Assembly: GCF_043290135.1 (NCBI RefSeq)
Contig: NC_134701.1
Span: 102,460,702 to 102,524,701 of the forward strand
Origin: Rhipicephalus microplus
Lineage: Eukaryota; Arthropoda; Arachnida; Ixodida; Ixodidae
DNA length: 64,000 nucleotides
Direction of reading: 5' to 3'
Shown here: in pieces, positions 32,652-44,217 of the stretch
Position numbering within the stretch: the first letter of the stretch is position 1
Layout: each line of letters starts with the position of its first letter
Translations under genes and position numbers: made by a program
The notes under the pieces: generated by a model
What the model saw: the letters and a program-made list of their open reading frames with translations, nothing else
Database searches by the model: none
What the model was told of the DNA's origin: nothing

Positions 32652-33239
32652 GTTTTCTGGACGCGTACTTGTAATCCTTCCTTTGTCTGAATCTCGGCCA
32701 CTAGGGCAATCATGAAGTTTTTGTTACATTTTATACTCGATGAAACAAAAGAGAACTACGAATTACGAAAGGGGCTCCTCATCAATTAGACGACAGCTGA
32801 TAGCATAGCGGAATACTATATCAATAATGAGGGGGAGGCGAGTATTTTAAGTTAACCTAGCAAGACGCAGAAGATTCAGGTTACACAGGCCTACGGACCT
32901 ACATCGAGGCATGACGAAAGTTGGTTGAATGCCTCTGCGAAGATGTAATCTTGCTTGGAAATACAACAAAAACACAGTGTATTGTTACCTTTACGAAAGG
33001 GTTTATTCCGCTGCGACCTATACCGGTAGACTCATTGATGTTACACGCCGGAGGCTTTTCTCTGTATCTGAATATTTACTACTCAAACATATTCCTGTTC
33101 CCCACTATCCAGAGCTCATACCCAATTCACGTATGCAGTAACATTGCCTTCCACGCAGACGAAGCCCACCGGGAAAGTTAAAGGGTCTCTGAGAATAAAG
33201 TGCTCCAAACGTGTTATATGAACCAGTTCAGTCTTTTCA

Positions 33240-33690
33240 GACCGTTGGCCATTTGAGTGAAGACGCTCTATGTGGGTAATAAATTGTTTATACGGCCCAG
33301 AACAAGATAAGGTCCCCCCTTGTGCACCAGCAGTTTTTCACACAACCCGCATTTTCTAATTTTCGTTCGCAGCAACACGAGGTCTCCGCAATTGCACGTC
33401 ACGCGTTGCGGTCGACGGTCAAAACGTGCCTTCGAGCGATCTTGCGAAGCGAGAGTAAGCAGGTTACCAAGACGTCGAGCATCATCTGCACGGCCGACAA
33501 TCTCGGATATACAGGAATTACGGTGGTCCCAAAACGGGAAGACTATATCGAGGGTATGAGGAGGCGGCCGAGCATACAGAAGAAAGAACGTACTGTAGCC
33601 TGTATTTTCATGCTGTGTGGTTTTCAATTCATAGGTGATGACAGGTAGGACGCCATTCCCGTTCCAGTGATATAATACGAAAAGCACAGA
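33240..33690 (-). pseudogene. pol: Integrase fragment of another Gypsy element
   Basis: The minus frame 33268-33696 carries the end of the integrase core and the C-terminal domain: LPVITYELKTTQHENTGYST, DDARRLGNLLTLASQDRSKA, DRRPQRVTCNCGDLVLLRT and KLLVHKGGPYLVLGRI. The sequence differs from both other Gypsy families in the window. No LTR was found next to it. Confidence 0.8.
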
Positions 33691-33711
33691 TAGCATGTTT
33701 GCGGGAGTCTT

Positions 33712-33925
33712 GCACTCTTAAAAAAAGAATGTTTTATTTACTTAGTCCAGTTGACCAAGCACTTGTCACATATGTTACTAACTGGTTGGTAACTGAAGTT
33801 AGCAACAGGGAGGCTACTAATTATTACTACCTCTACCGTTATTAATGCAATTAAAATGCTTACTAACGCAGGAAGTAATCGTTGCTAGCGAAATAAAATG
33901 AACTAGACATGATAATTACCTCTCG
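33712..33925 (+). mobile_element. MITE end related to 54449-55768
   Basis: Starts CACTCTTAAAAAAAG, then contains GTCACATATGTTACTAAC and repeated TTACTAAC/TACTACC words, as in the larger element at 54449-55768. The other end is not defined. Confidence 0.45.
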
Positions 33926-34149
33926 TTTCACCTGTTATAATACGGTCGTATTCGCGAGCTTCACTATTTTGATATATCATTGAGTAATTACACACTAAAT
34001 TTCATAAAGGAGAATACCACATCTACACAAGTCCACACGAGAATTTTTTTTAGTTATTGCCTTGCATATAAAGAGTGTTCACACCTCACATATTTACACC
34101 ATGGTCAAAATACAAGTGCATCACAATATACACCCACTAAATTCATTGA

Positions 34150-34806
34150 AGTACTGTCAGCTCTCAGCTGACTACTGATCAATACTTGGGCATTCGTAAC
34201 AATAGCTCAATGAGCACAATTCAATCTAGTACATCTTCTTGGCCCTTCAGAACTTCAATGAAAAAGGCACACAGAATTGCAAATATATTAGCGCACACAT
34301 AGCACTTCTACATACGCGTTTTCAGAGGCACACTGGGTTATTCATATACTGGGCAGGCCCAGAAGCATGATTAGATCATAAGGTACGCCTGCCTCCTTTT
34401 TAACCGAAAGAAAACGCATGCTGTCTGAACTTCACGGTAATTATTTTTTCAAGGTTCTCTGCATTATGTCACACAAAAAGACCCCTCTCCAGGAATCTAT
34501 AAAGACGTGTTCAATTGTTTCCGCTTTACTACACAAGTGGCAAAGTCTGCTCCATGGGACAAACATTCCCCTATCTTGCAACCACCTTTTAACTGGTAAG
34601 GTACCAGTTTGTAATTTAAAAAGAAATGTTTTACCCCTGGTGCTACAAAAATTCTTTTAACAAGTTTCAGAACACCTGTCCTGAACCTGCACAATATAGC
34701 TGACGGTACAATAGTACAGGAAGTAAAACATCGACAAGGGCTTTATAAAATTTTTTACGTGACACTTTAGCCAGGTATTCCAGCAAAAACTCACTGATAA
34801 AACTGT
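34150..34806 (-). pseudogene. LINE X, C-terminal part (after the nested insertion)
   Basis: Minus-strand reading gives SEFLLEYLAKVSRKKFYKAL, VDVLLPV, then after frameshifts KTFLFKLQTGTLPVKRWLQD, RGMFVPW and a zinc-like CHLCSKAETIEHVFID, and a last part MRFLSVKKEAGVP. This is the C-terminal region of an arthropod LINE polyprotein. It continues the LINE at 35795-36349, from which it is separated by the plus-strand insertion. Confidence 0.65.
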
Positions 34807-34807
34807 C

Positions 34808-35790
34808 GCATAGGACAACATCTACAGCAGCGGAGCTTGCCGCCTTACGTGCTGCTATACTTTATATCGCGGAAGCCCGACTTCAAAAATGGGCGGTGTT
34901 CTGCGACTCCAAGGCATCTCTTCAGAGCTTGCAATCAGCTTTACGACAAAGAGAGCATCAACAACTAGTGAGTAAAATAAGAGAAGTTATTCACGAAGTT
35001 TTAACAAAAGGACTTGATGCAGTGTTCCAGTGGTTACCGGGACATTTTGGTATTGTCCGTAATGACCTTGCTGATAATGCTGCCCGATCCGCCCACGCGG
35101 ACGCCCAGACAACCACAATTCCATTGTAGAGAACCGACGCTGCAAGGGGCCTTCACTCATTCGCTAACACCATGTCGGAAACTTGGCTGAGAAACCCCAG
35201 TGTCAGGAACCACCGCCTACACAAATTGGACCCATCGAGAAAGCTTCAAGTTCTATCGGACTTCTCCCGCCAGGATGCAACTTTACTGTGTCGCTTGTGG
35301 TTAGGAGTAGCTTTTACAAAGGCGTACTCCTTTCGCATAGGATTGGCGGATAGCTCCCGATGTGAATCGTGCGACACTGACGAGACAATAGAATATCTAC
35401 TGTGCTCATGTGAACGTTTTGCGAGTGAACGCAACTTGTTACGCGAAACATTAGAGACACTAGACAGTAGACCTTTTTCCGAAGAGAAAATCCTTGGCTC
35501 ATGGCTTTACGCGTCGCTGGCCAGCAAAGCGACGCGTGCATTGTTGAGTTTTCTAAAGACGACCGGACTACGCGACCGCTTATAAGCGTGCAATGGACAA
35601 GGTGAAATCTACACACACGTTGCCCTTCACTTTTCTATCTCTTCTCCTTTGATCCACTCACCCTTTCCCCCACTGCAGGGTAGCAAACCGGACGTGCGTC
35701 TGGTTGACCTCCCTGCCTTTCATTTCTTTCCTTCCTCCTCCTCAACTGATAAAGAGTGGAAAGACAAAACAACTTCTTTTAAATACCCTT
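34808..35790 (+). mobile_element. LINE Y 3' end with RNase H, nested in LINE X
   Basis: A 5'-truncated LINE. Coding 34808-35585 has an RNase H domain: AAELAALRAAILYIAEARL, FCDSKASLQSL, QWLPGHFGIVRNDLADNAA. One in-frame TAG (35127-35129) is followed in frame by the tail with CESCDTDETIEYLLCSCERF and a terminal ALLSFLKTTGLRDRL. The 3' UTR (to about 35755) contains CCCCACTGCAGGGTAGC and GGTTGACCTCCCTGCCTTTC and recurs reversed at 39765-39905 and 51280-51400. Flanks ACAAC at both sides suggest a short target-site duplication. Confidence 0.8.
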
Positions 35791-35794
35791 GTAT

Positions 35795-36349
35795 TTATGC
35801 TTGCACATTTGATGACGATACGAGCAATCCCGGCAGCACTCTAGATAAACTTAGTTGTATAACAGTCCTGAAAAAAGGGTCATCTACATCACTCAGAAAA
35901 GGGAAACGATTGACAAGTTGTATTATGTACCAATGAACTAATCTGAGCCCGCCATCTCGAACGTTTCTGAAGAGGTTTGTGCGGCTTGATCGTTCCCAGG
36001 CAGAGCTCCATATGAAAAGTTCAAAGACTCTGTGTATTTTTTGTACACTTATCCGACTGCAGTGCAAAACCTGCATTACGTACCACAGCTTGCTCACTGG
36101 AAACAAGTTGCACGTTGTGGCACGTGCGATTATCGAACTACCCAAACCTTTCTATTTTTCTACATCATTGCGCAATGCCTGTGTTTCTTTTTGCATGTTT
36201 TGCGTGTTCATGTGCTCAAGTAATGAAAAGAGCAAGTTGTGTGGCACGCGATCAAATGCCTTTTCAAAGTCAATTTGAAGCATGGCGACATTTAGATGCA
36301 TAGCGTCTGAACTTTCTATGATTGATCGTGCGATGTTTATGTTGGTCAC
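35795..36349 (-). pseudogene. LINE X, reverse transcriptase part
   Basis: Minus frame 36152-36349 has reverse transcriptase motif A with Asp retained (LQIDFEKAFDRVPH, LLFSLLEHM). After an internal deletion or shift, frame 35795-36145 gives the thumb region (ARATTCNLFPVSKLWYVMQV, WERSSRTNLFRNVRDGGL, HWYIIQLVNRFPFL). Motif C is missing in between. Relic. Confidence 0.75.
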
Positions 36350-36399
36350 TATTTTTCTTCACTTTATGCCACAAGTTGGGTGGGAGCCACGGTGTAAGG

Positions 36400-37440
36400 A
36401 AAATAATTTAGGTGTGGACTTACATAAATGGTACAATTAATGGAGATGGAGCTGGACGGCCTCCATGACAGTGCAGACTAAATCTACCTTATGCGAACGT
36501 TAACCCCAATAAATATCTTCTTTTGAGAAGGCTATGTTTTACGGGATTAAGTCGCTAAAGACACAACAGCGGAGAAGGTCGTGACAGAAATCACATTATC
36601 CATGGTGTGATATCAAAACAGGAAGGTGGGAGGGCTCTGATCACAAATAAATCTTATTTGTCACTACTTCAATGTTGATTGTGAAGGAGATCCTTTCGAG
36701 TTTTTGATGCGGACGGTGGAAACGCTGAACATAGAGAACAACATGGCTGGCCTGAAAAGTTGGTCTGCTTGAAGTGGTAGGTTGGATAGCCGAGAATCTA
36801 TATTGTTTATTCAGAATGATTATTTCTATCTATACATGTCATTCTTAATAGGTGGATGATATTACGAAATCAACACTCAGGAATAGGTGTGATTGTTAAT
36901 ATGTGCTACTCAGAGTAGCCATTTTTGCACATGATGTTGCGAGGGGTAAAGGGAAGAAGTTAATCATTTTAATGCAATAGCACGTGTTCTCAGCTGAAAT
37001 TTTCTTCACATATGTGCAAATCAATTACATTGCAGTTTGGAATAGGTCCACTTGGCCAATCACTACAAACCAGTGTGTAAACATGTGCGGATGACTTTGC
37101 ACTCTCCTTCAAAAATGAATTCGGATGGCAAAGCCCACTGCCGCCACTCCCCTATGCACACGCCAACGCTAATAATCATTTTAGTTGCAACATTTAGGGC
37201 GAATATTTGCATAAATATATTCAAACATTCAGCTATCAATAACTCCAAAGACCATTTTGCGGTTACTTTAGTTGACTCGAAAACGAAAACCACTTTTTTA
37301 TTATTTTTGTCAGGAGACAATATGTAACTGCTTCTAAGCGTGAATATAGAATAAATGTCTTATTCAGGCGTCATTAGAAAAAGTCTGTGTTCGTGTTTCA
37401 CATTCAAGTGCAATCGTTGCTGAAATGCTTCACGTTCTCA
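36400..37440. repeat. Segmental block B, copy 2, 5' flank part
   Basis: Matches 50230-51165 (for example GAAGGCTATGTTTTACGGG, GAGATCCTTTCG, CTGAACATAGAGA, AACATGTGCGGATGAC), and its end at 37360-37440 matches 52850-52920. No gene is visible. Confidence 0.75.
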
Positions 37441-37445
37441 ATGAC

Positions 37446-38345
37446 GATGACTTTATTTTCGCATCAATACAATGAATAGTACGACGGGGCGGGCGGACAA
37501 AACTGTTTTTTGGACAGCTTGACGAGGCTGCTGGCTCCCTCATTGGCGCTGAACAGCAGTGATGCAACAACGAGAATCAACATAAATCAGCGTTATATTA
37601 TACAAGACATGTATAAAAAACAATTATATCTAAGTTTACGAAATTGCAATCTTTTGCAGAAACAAAGAAAAAGGAAGAAGAAAAATGCCGCATTACAATA
37701 AAGTTCTTCCTACGTGACTTTAAATTATTCAAGCGCGTGACCTTTAGAATCGAGAGGCATCAGAAGAGTGCTTTTCAAGAATTATTTGTCTTGTGTTCAA
37801 AATAACTGTGTATGGCTTTAAAAGACATGTTCTCTAATTGTAGTCCTTCGCAAATTAATCTGTTTAATAATCTTGGTAAGTTGTTTCCGAGTGTTTGTTT
37901 TCCATATATTGTTCGCACTCTCGGTATTTTCCAGTACTCCCTTTTATGTGTTGCATATACAGGGGTGTTTTCTTGTAACCTAGAAAGGCGCTTAAGAAAT
38001 TCTGATCTGGTTTTTAACTCTTTTTTATACGCTTTACACAAACAGTAATCGTATAGTGTTGTGGCTTGTAGTATCCTATATTTTAAGAAATACTCACGTG
38101 TGTGGAAATGTATTGGGACATTTTCAATTGTGCATAAGAACTTTTTTTGTGGGACGTGTATTCTGTGAATATTTCCTTGTGTAGAGGTGCCCCAAACTAA
38201 ATGACAATAGCTCAGTCTGAATTGGTACAAACTGTCGAAAATTAGCATTATAATGTTCTGTGGCAGTATATGACGATTGCGGTAAACAATACTGGTCACT
38301 TGAGAGAGCTTTTTTACTAGGAAATCGACATGTCAAAATTAAATG
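37446..38345 (-). mobile_element. LINE C-terminal fragment (CR1/Jockey-like) inserted in block B2
   Basis: Minus frame 37775-38299, extended to about 38325, encodes the C-terminal part of a LINE reverse transcriptase (YRNRHILPQNIIMLIFDSLY, LSYCHLVWGTSTQGNIHRI, QKKFLCTI). The 3' UTR extends to about 37446 with an AATAAA signal (GCGAAAATAAAGTCATCG on the minus strand). It replaces a stretch present in block copies 1 and 3, so it inserted after duplication, with a small deletion. Confidence 0.75.
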
Positions 38346-38486
38346 CACACAAAAAATCTAATTGAAAAAACCTGCGCTTTAGTTGGCAACAAAACATGAA
38401 TGGCAACAAAACAGTTGGCAACAAAACATGTATTTTGAGTATAAACCCAAAATACAGTCCTGAAGCACTGACCAGTCAGATATAGT

Positions 38487-39095
38487 CTAGTAAGTCATAG
38501 TCATTTCTTGGGTGTCGGACGTCTGTCTTGTTGATCTTCCGGAGGACAATGCTCAGCAATGCCTCCCACCGGCCCACTGCACCCGAAACCACGGCGGGGA
38601 AGCCCCCACCGGCAGCCGATTCCGACGTGTTGATGTTGCCGAAGGAAAAGACGGTGAGGGTCAGCCAGGCCATGGCCGTGTGCTGCAGGCCTACAACCGC
38701 CTCCCGTTACGGAAGCGGCCCCGGGGAGACTAGCGTGGCCAAGATCACAACGAGGATAAGGCCTGCGGCTACCATCACGGTAATCCTTGACTTTGGTTTG
38801 TTGTGCACGGGAGATGTGCGATGCTGGCTGCGTAACAGCAGCTCTGTCCCCGAGGAAGTGCTGTGCAGCATTGTGGCCGTCGCACTTCAGGCGCGATGAC
38901 GAGGCAACGGCACAGCTCGGTTTCCACACAGACTCTCGTACTCCTCGTCAGCCTGGCGTCGAACGGGACGGGCTTCTGGCTTTTGGTGCTGCCGCACAAT
39001 GATCCTGCTGGCGTCCGACAAAAACGAACGCCGGCGACTTTCAAGCCTGTGAAGCTTCTTCTTCTTCTTCTCCTTCTTTGATGGCTCATATCCAA
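38487..39095 (-). pseudogene. Membrane-protein family copy 2, broken
   Basis: The start is kept as MDMSHQRRRRRRR (39095). Pieces in other frames follow: RSQHRTSPVHNKPKSR and the membrane segment ITVMVAAGLILVVILATLV, then an in-frame TAA right after GPLP, then AVVGLQHTAMAWLTLTVFSF, and finally an end QEMTMTY with stop at 38487-38489, homologous to the ends of copies 1 and 3. At least two frameshifts and one stop. It shows what the ancestral start probably looked like. Confidence 0.65.
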
Positions 39096-39589
39096 TACAG
39101 GAGTTGGGCCAGGCAGTGGGCGAATCTTTAAATCTTTATTGTATCCTACTCATATAACCTAGAAATAATCAAAATGTTTACGAGTATTATTGGTGATATA
39201 TCCAAAGATGAAGAATTTTGCGAGATATTTTGTGAAAAAATTGATAAATTTTTTAATAGTGAGAAAAACATTTTTGCGAAGCCCAGAGTAGAGACGCCGA
39301 AAGAAAAACAACAATATCTATCATTTTCTGGCCCACTTTTTGATGACGAGGTACTATAAATGAAGTGGTCTTATCATATCTTATAACTTTCAAGTAAAGA
39401 AGGGTATGCAGTAAAACTATTGCTCATTTTATATTAACATTTTGATGCTTGTTGAAATCTACAAAATAGAAGATTTTTATTAGTAATGAATATAAAAGGA
39501 ACCAACACTTAAAAAACAGAAAACACATTAAAGGTATTGCGTAATTCGACACAGAAGGACCATAGTATAGGTTAGTATGTTGACTTTTG

Positions 39590-40200
39590 GTTTTATTCAT
39601 ATATTTCCGCACAACCACGCTGACGTGCACACTGGCGAACCCAGAAATGGAAGCTCAAAAAAGATGAATTTTGGGGACGGATGTACCTATTCCCGTAGCA
39701 CGTAAAGAATTTTCTAACTTGGATCTTGCAGCTGTATTATATTTCCTACTTGTAAAAAACAAGAGATAGAGAGAATAAATTGAGGGAAAGGCAGGTTAAC
39801 CAGAAGTTGGAGCATCCGATTTGCTACCCTTCACTAAGATAAGGGAGAATTGGGAAGGAATATGGGAAAGAAAGCGAAGAGAGAAATAGACACCTAAAAG
39901 AGAAAAGAAAAAAAAGTGAGCTGGTGTGCTAAAGCCTATTTAACAGGGCACTACCACGCAAAACGTTCAATAAGGCCTTCACGGATTTTCTGTGCGAAGA
40001 AACATTCAGAAAGCGCACTTTAGAGAAAGAGCGTCACCTGGCTTGGGTTGGTAGAAATTTAATTTCGGCAATCAACAGCGCCGCCTCGTGATCACTATTT
40101 CTAGTTAATGTGTTTCACAAAATAACGGCGCTAGAGATACTTGAAGTACAGATAGTCTGTGATAATTATCAGTGATGAACCTGCCATTCTCTGCATAATG
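39590..40200 (-). pseudogene. LINE C-terminal relic in block B2
   Basis: The end of the relic (ISGFASVHVSVVVRKYMNKT) matches the same part at 31640-31740. The upstream part at 40020-40200 keeps DNA similarity to 31860-32030 (TGGTAGAAATTT, AGCGCCGCCTCG). Interrupted by LINE Y at 39765-40010. Confidence 0.6.
39765..40010 (-). mobile_element. LINE Y 3' tail, minus strand
   Basis: Reverse complement of the LINE Y 3' UTR (GAAAGGCAGGTTAACCAGAA, GATTTGCTACCCTTCACT), preceded on the minus strand by a degraded C-terminus (KIREGLIERF). Nested inside the older LINE relic. Confidence 0.65.
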
Positions 40201-40612
40201 GTAAGCCTGTGAAACCACGCAGCCGTCACATATGCGGATAGTGTAAAACATCTTTAAATTGACCCACTGGGGCTGCAGTACGCCGCCCTGTTCTCCCTTG
40301 GTTCTCTTTCAACATAGAATGCAGAACAAAATCGTTCACACTGAGCCGTAATGTTGGGGTAAAACCATTATAATAAGGTTAAAAAATAACTAAATACAAT
40401 TTTCACTGGTCTTGCCTTCTTCTTTTAACATAGACCAGTAAGCTTTTCTGGTGTGTTAATCTTTCTCTTTATTAACTCCTCTATAATCGAATTTTACTAC
40501 TCTCTATGTGCTAGTAATGTTGAAAAATAGAGTAATTATTCCATCAATAACAAAGCTAGTTTTGTCACAATTCCAGTTATTGCCACCTAGACAAAAGTAC
40601 TTAAAGCAATTT

Positions 40613-40831
40613 TCATTTTTTCTTGCCGAAATAAATGGGTGCTTCTCTCTCGATTTTGGGAGCCGTCGACTGCTGTGCAAGCAAATGGTCTGTAACGAAC
40701 GAACTAAAAAATTCAAGAAGATTGTGGCGTTCGAGACACCATTGCGTGTCACTGCTTTGCATTCCGTCGTGGCAAACTACTTTGTGATGTGCACTGTTCG
40801 CATTCGACTGCGAATTGTTTCCTGGACGCAT
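40613..40831 (-). pseudogene. Conserved short ORF upstream of LINE relic, copy 2
   Basis: 72 codons, partner of 32448-32651: SAHHKVVCHDGMQSSDTQWC, EFFSSF and YFGKKK are kept while many other residues differ conservatively (V/L, I/V, R/E). Function unknown. Confidence 0.4.
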
Positions 40832-41181
40832 ACTTGCAATTCTAACGTTCTCTGATTATCACCCACTAGGGTATTCAGGAGGTTTTCGTTACATATGGCA
40901 CTCGACAAAACCAAAAAGAACTATAGAAGGGGCTTCTCTTCATTTAGACGACAGCTGCTAGCATAGCGTAACTTTATATCAATATTGATAGGTTGGCTAG
41001 TTTCGTAAGTGAACCTAGTAAGACGCTTAAGCCTCAGTTGATGCAGACTTACGTGCTTACATCGAGGCATGACGTCAGCTGGTTGAATGCCACTGTGAAA
41101 ATATCAACTTTCTGATGAATAAGACAAAAACACAGTACGCTTTACTGTTTGGCAACTTGAATACCGATGTTCAGTTCAAGC

Positions 41182-41330
41182 CTTGAGGAAGACAAGCCCA
41201 CTTGTCGAAACGTCGGTGCTAAATTGGGCGAATCGTCGCCCATTTAGCGCCGACGTTTCGGGCAGCTATCTACACAGCCCCCCTAAACTGGGGTTGTGTA
41301 GAACGTCGGTTTTACACAACCCCAGTTTAG
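41182..41330 (+). ncRNA. Penelope-type terminal structure with hammerhead-like fold
   Basis: CTTGAGGAA is followed by a 6-bp stem GACAAG-CCCA-CTTGTC and GAAACGTCGG at 41182-41216. This is the arrangement of hammerhead-like motifs at the ends of Penelope-like retroelements (conserved GAAA after stem II, AACGTCGG after it). The C-box is not a perfect CUGAUGA. The downstream half inverts it: arms 41206-41231 and 41236-41260 pair around CGAAACGTCGG. A second hairpin at 41283-41330 has two perfect 18-base arms (CTAAACTGGGGTTGTGTA). No Penelope coding region is nearby. Confidence 0.5.
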
Positions 41331-41339
41331 AAATTTTTC

Positions 41340-42765
41340 TTCGCGAGCCCTTCCTATCATTTTTTTTTCAATGCAGGTACAAACCGGAATATATTATTAC
41401 TCATAGATATCACGTTATATGTGAACATGTCTCAATTCACGAAGGAATGATAAATAACGTGGTCACTCTGCATCAAAGTAGTTTACAGTAGCAGCCTAAA
41501 GCAATACTACAAAATAAAATGTATAAATGAGAGAGTAGAAAGCGACGTAGTAAGTACGCCAGGTAAGATTAAAGAGAACAAATCCAATTTAAAGCCTTTC
41601 ATGAAATAGTGGAGAAAATAATTGTTGAAAACCAATAAGGGGGTGGGCCTTTCCCGGCAGCAATTTTTGCGCTTGTCGTTTTAATAGAACGCGGAAGCTG
41701 CTCTGAAAGAAACAATAAAATTAGCGGTGATGCATTTTGCAGAATCAACTGAGGTGCATGAGAGCTGTGTTTCAGCTTCGAGAAAAGTGCAATAAATTTT
41801 AGCGTTGAAGAGACAGGGAAAGACTAGGAAGAAAATCGAAGCTCAACGAAGACATAAGACTATTCAGGAGCGTGTAGCTGCGTACTAGATTTATGTGAAA
41901 GTCAGTACACGGCCTCCCCAAATCTGAATAATCAAATTTGTATACAACTTTTGAGCAGAGAATAACTACCGTCTTCAAGTAAACCAACTTCTCCAATAAA
42001 TGAATAAATAAAGAAAAACAAATGAATAAATAAACGAGCTCATTGAATTATTTGGAATGCGAATACAAAGAGTGCAAGAAAAAAAATAAAATGTTGAAAG
42101 AGACAAGTAAGCATACAATCCTTGAAAGAAACGTATATTGGGGTATTTTGTAATCTGCGATCAGCCCCTTTCTACCATTATCTTTTCTGTGGGCACAGTT
42201 ATACTCCCACCGCTCAGATCTTGCAAGATGTTATGACTAGCAAAATAGAATCTGATTGTTACTGTTTAGAGAAACTAAGTAAGTGAGAATCAGGCTATAT
42301 AGCGTACAAAGTTTAACCCCCTCCCTTGTTGTTCTAATAAGCTTTACAACGTTCTTTCACACACATGTTTTTCTTTATTATCTTCGTACAGTGGACAGAA
42401 TGATTTGTACAAAACCAACGTGAAGCGATCAATGTGGTGTTTGAACGAAAGAATAAGAAAAATGCCGCACTAACGTATTCGCTTTGGTTCCCCCCTCTAT
42501 AGGCTATCACTTGGCGTGATCAATTAGGCCAATGTTTAACCCTATTATTAGTTATTTAACCACCGCTTTTGTGTTCATGAAAGGTCCTTCCTTCAGCATG
42601 CGCTGCCTTTCGAAAGAATACTAATATCACTTATTTACTTTTAAAGCGATAGCTAATATGAGATCACAGCAAGGGTCGCGTGCGTCGTAGCTTTTTGTTG
42701 CCGCGTGTGTCCATAACCCTTATTGCATAAAATAGGAGAGAAACAAGTAAGTAAATGTGAAGCAA
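41340..42765. other. Intergenic DNA, nothing supported
   Basis: AT-rich, with short A/T runs and no gene, SINE or LINE tail recognised. Confidence 0.45.
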
Positions 42766-42769
42766 TAAT

Positions 42770-43195
42770 GAAACAATAGAATTGGAACCCCGGCTCCTCG
42801 CGTACCAGCCCAGTATTCCACAACCAAGTTAGAGTACAACGGTGCCATGCCAGCTTCTCGACACAGCGGCTTCGCGGAGCCCAGCAAGTGTGTGTGTGTT
42901 TTTAGTGCGACAGCATTAAACAGCTCGTTTCGCAGAAATTCCAGCGTCGGCGTCGGTGTCGGCGTCAGTGTCTGCGTTGGTAGATGTGAAGGAGAAATTG
43001 TGATCTTATGCGTCACCGAAAAATTGAGAACAATGCAAATAAAATTTATAATTGCAGCAAATTCCTTCTGTTGCAGAGTCGGGACCAAACCAGAGTTGTT
43101 TTTGTTCAAGTTGGGATTGAACTCGTGTCGTTGGCTAATAAAGGAATGTTCTACCACATGGTCACGCCTCTGTTTGCGAAAACAGTGAAAACAAC
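42770..43195 (-). mobile_element. Dimeric tRNA-like SINE remnant
   Basis: On the minus strand two tRNA-like heads occur in tandem: one near 43110-43175 (GTGGTAGAACATTCC with GAGTTCAATCCC) and one near 42785-42840 (TTGGTTGTGGAATACTGG with GGGGTTCCAATTC). Between them is the tick-repeat-like GTCGGCGTCGGTGTCGGCGTC on the plus strand. Neither head is a functional tRNA. Confidence 0.5.
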
Positions 43196-43449
43196 TCCCC
43201 CTGCTTCGAACTGTTTTATTTCTTAGACAAATCTATGGAGCAGAAACTTCTGTGAAGGTTCGTTGGCCTTCTTGCTTATTTTACCGCAGCTTTAGTTGTA
43301 TTATGGACGCCTGCACGGAGCACCTCATGATGCTACGTACCGTGAGAAACTTCACGTACTCAGGAGGAAATTCAGAAACTTCCAAACATTACATTGAAAC
43401 AAACATGCAGAAACAAGAAAATACCATGCCCATAAACTGCTAGCAACGC

Positions 43450-43470
43450 ATATATATATATATATATACG
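43450..43470. repeat. Short (TA)n run
   Basis: About 10 TA units. The surrounding 43200-44210 contains no supported gene. Confidence 0.8.
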
Positions 43471-44217
43471 TTACCATTTTCGTCAATTCATATTTTTTGT
43501 TATTGTTAGCTGAACAGCACCGAGTGAGCGTTCTAGTTGTCTGTATACCCTAAAATAGTGAGCTCGGCTAAAACTAGAGCTTTAATGCTGAACGAGCACT
43601 AGACTAAATATATTTTGTTTTGTTCTTACCCTAATAAAGAAGACAAGATCGGCAGCTATCATAAAGTGCCGTGCACAACTCTATTGTTCTTTTTTATTTC
43701 AATGCATGAAAGCAATACCGCTTATGCCACTCCCCCGGTTCGTAAGATAAAACTATCTAAATTCGGGGTGGGGAGGTGGGGGGGAATCGCTGCTGCATTC
43801 AATACTTTTGCTGTTTTAATCACCTGTACTTTAGACGTAGTATGTGTACCTAGCGAAGTGCATCACAATTATGGATATCAGTAAATGGGCAACAAGTACA
43901 CGAGAAACCGCTCATACCTCTGTCACTGAAATTGGTATAGTTGTAATGTGCTTTCATAGAAGCATTTCATGTGTCGTTTATTACGAAATGTTTCATTAAA
44001 AATGAAGGAATAAAGGCACAAGCATTATTCCCTTGACTTCTAATGTCACGCGAAGAACGGCAAGCAACTCCAAGCTTGGAATGATCTACTCTTTCCGAAA
44101 CTACTCACGGAAAGAACATACTAGGAATAAGCATGAATTAACAACTGTAACAGCTCGGCACCTTAAGAGCGCTGCTCAAACAAAACAAATATGGGGGACC
44201 CTTAAGTTTCGCTTTTA

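Larger units (their letters stand above)
29485..33000. repeat. Segmental block B, copy 1
   Basis: Parallel to 38340-41165 and to 52860-56640. Shared landmarks in order: GGAAGAACACCAGTG region, the membrane-protein gene, GATTGATAAA with GAGAAAAACAT, GAAGTGGTCTTATCA, the LINE relic with GAACCCAGAAATGGAAG-like words, and upstream TTCAACAAGGTTGTGGC-like sequence at 32520-32660. The copies lie in one orientation and differ by insertions. Confidence 0.8.
39100..41165. repeat. Segmental block B, copy 2, distal part
   Basis: Continues the parallel with 30430-33000: GTGATATAT, GAAGTGGTCTTATCA, the LINE relic, GAATTTTTTAGTTC and GACGACAGCTG-TAGCATAGCG. It differs by the LINE Y tail at 39765-40010 and by lacking the composite repeat. 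Confidence 0.75.
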
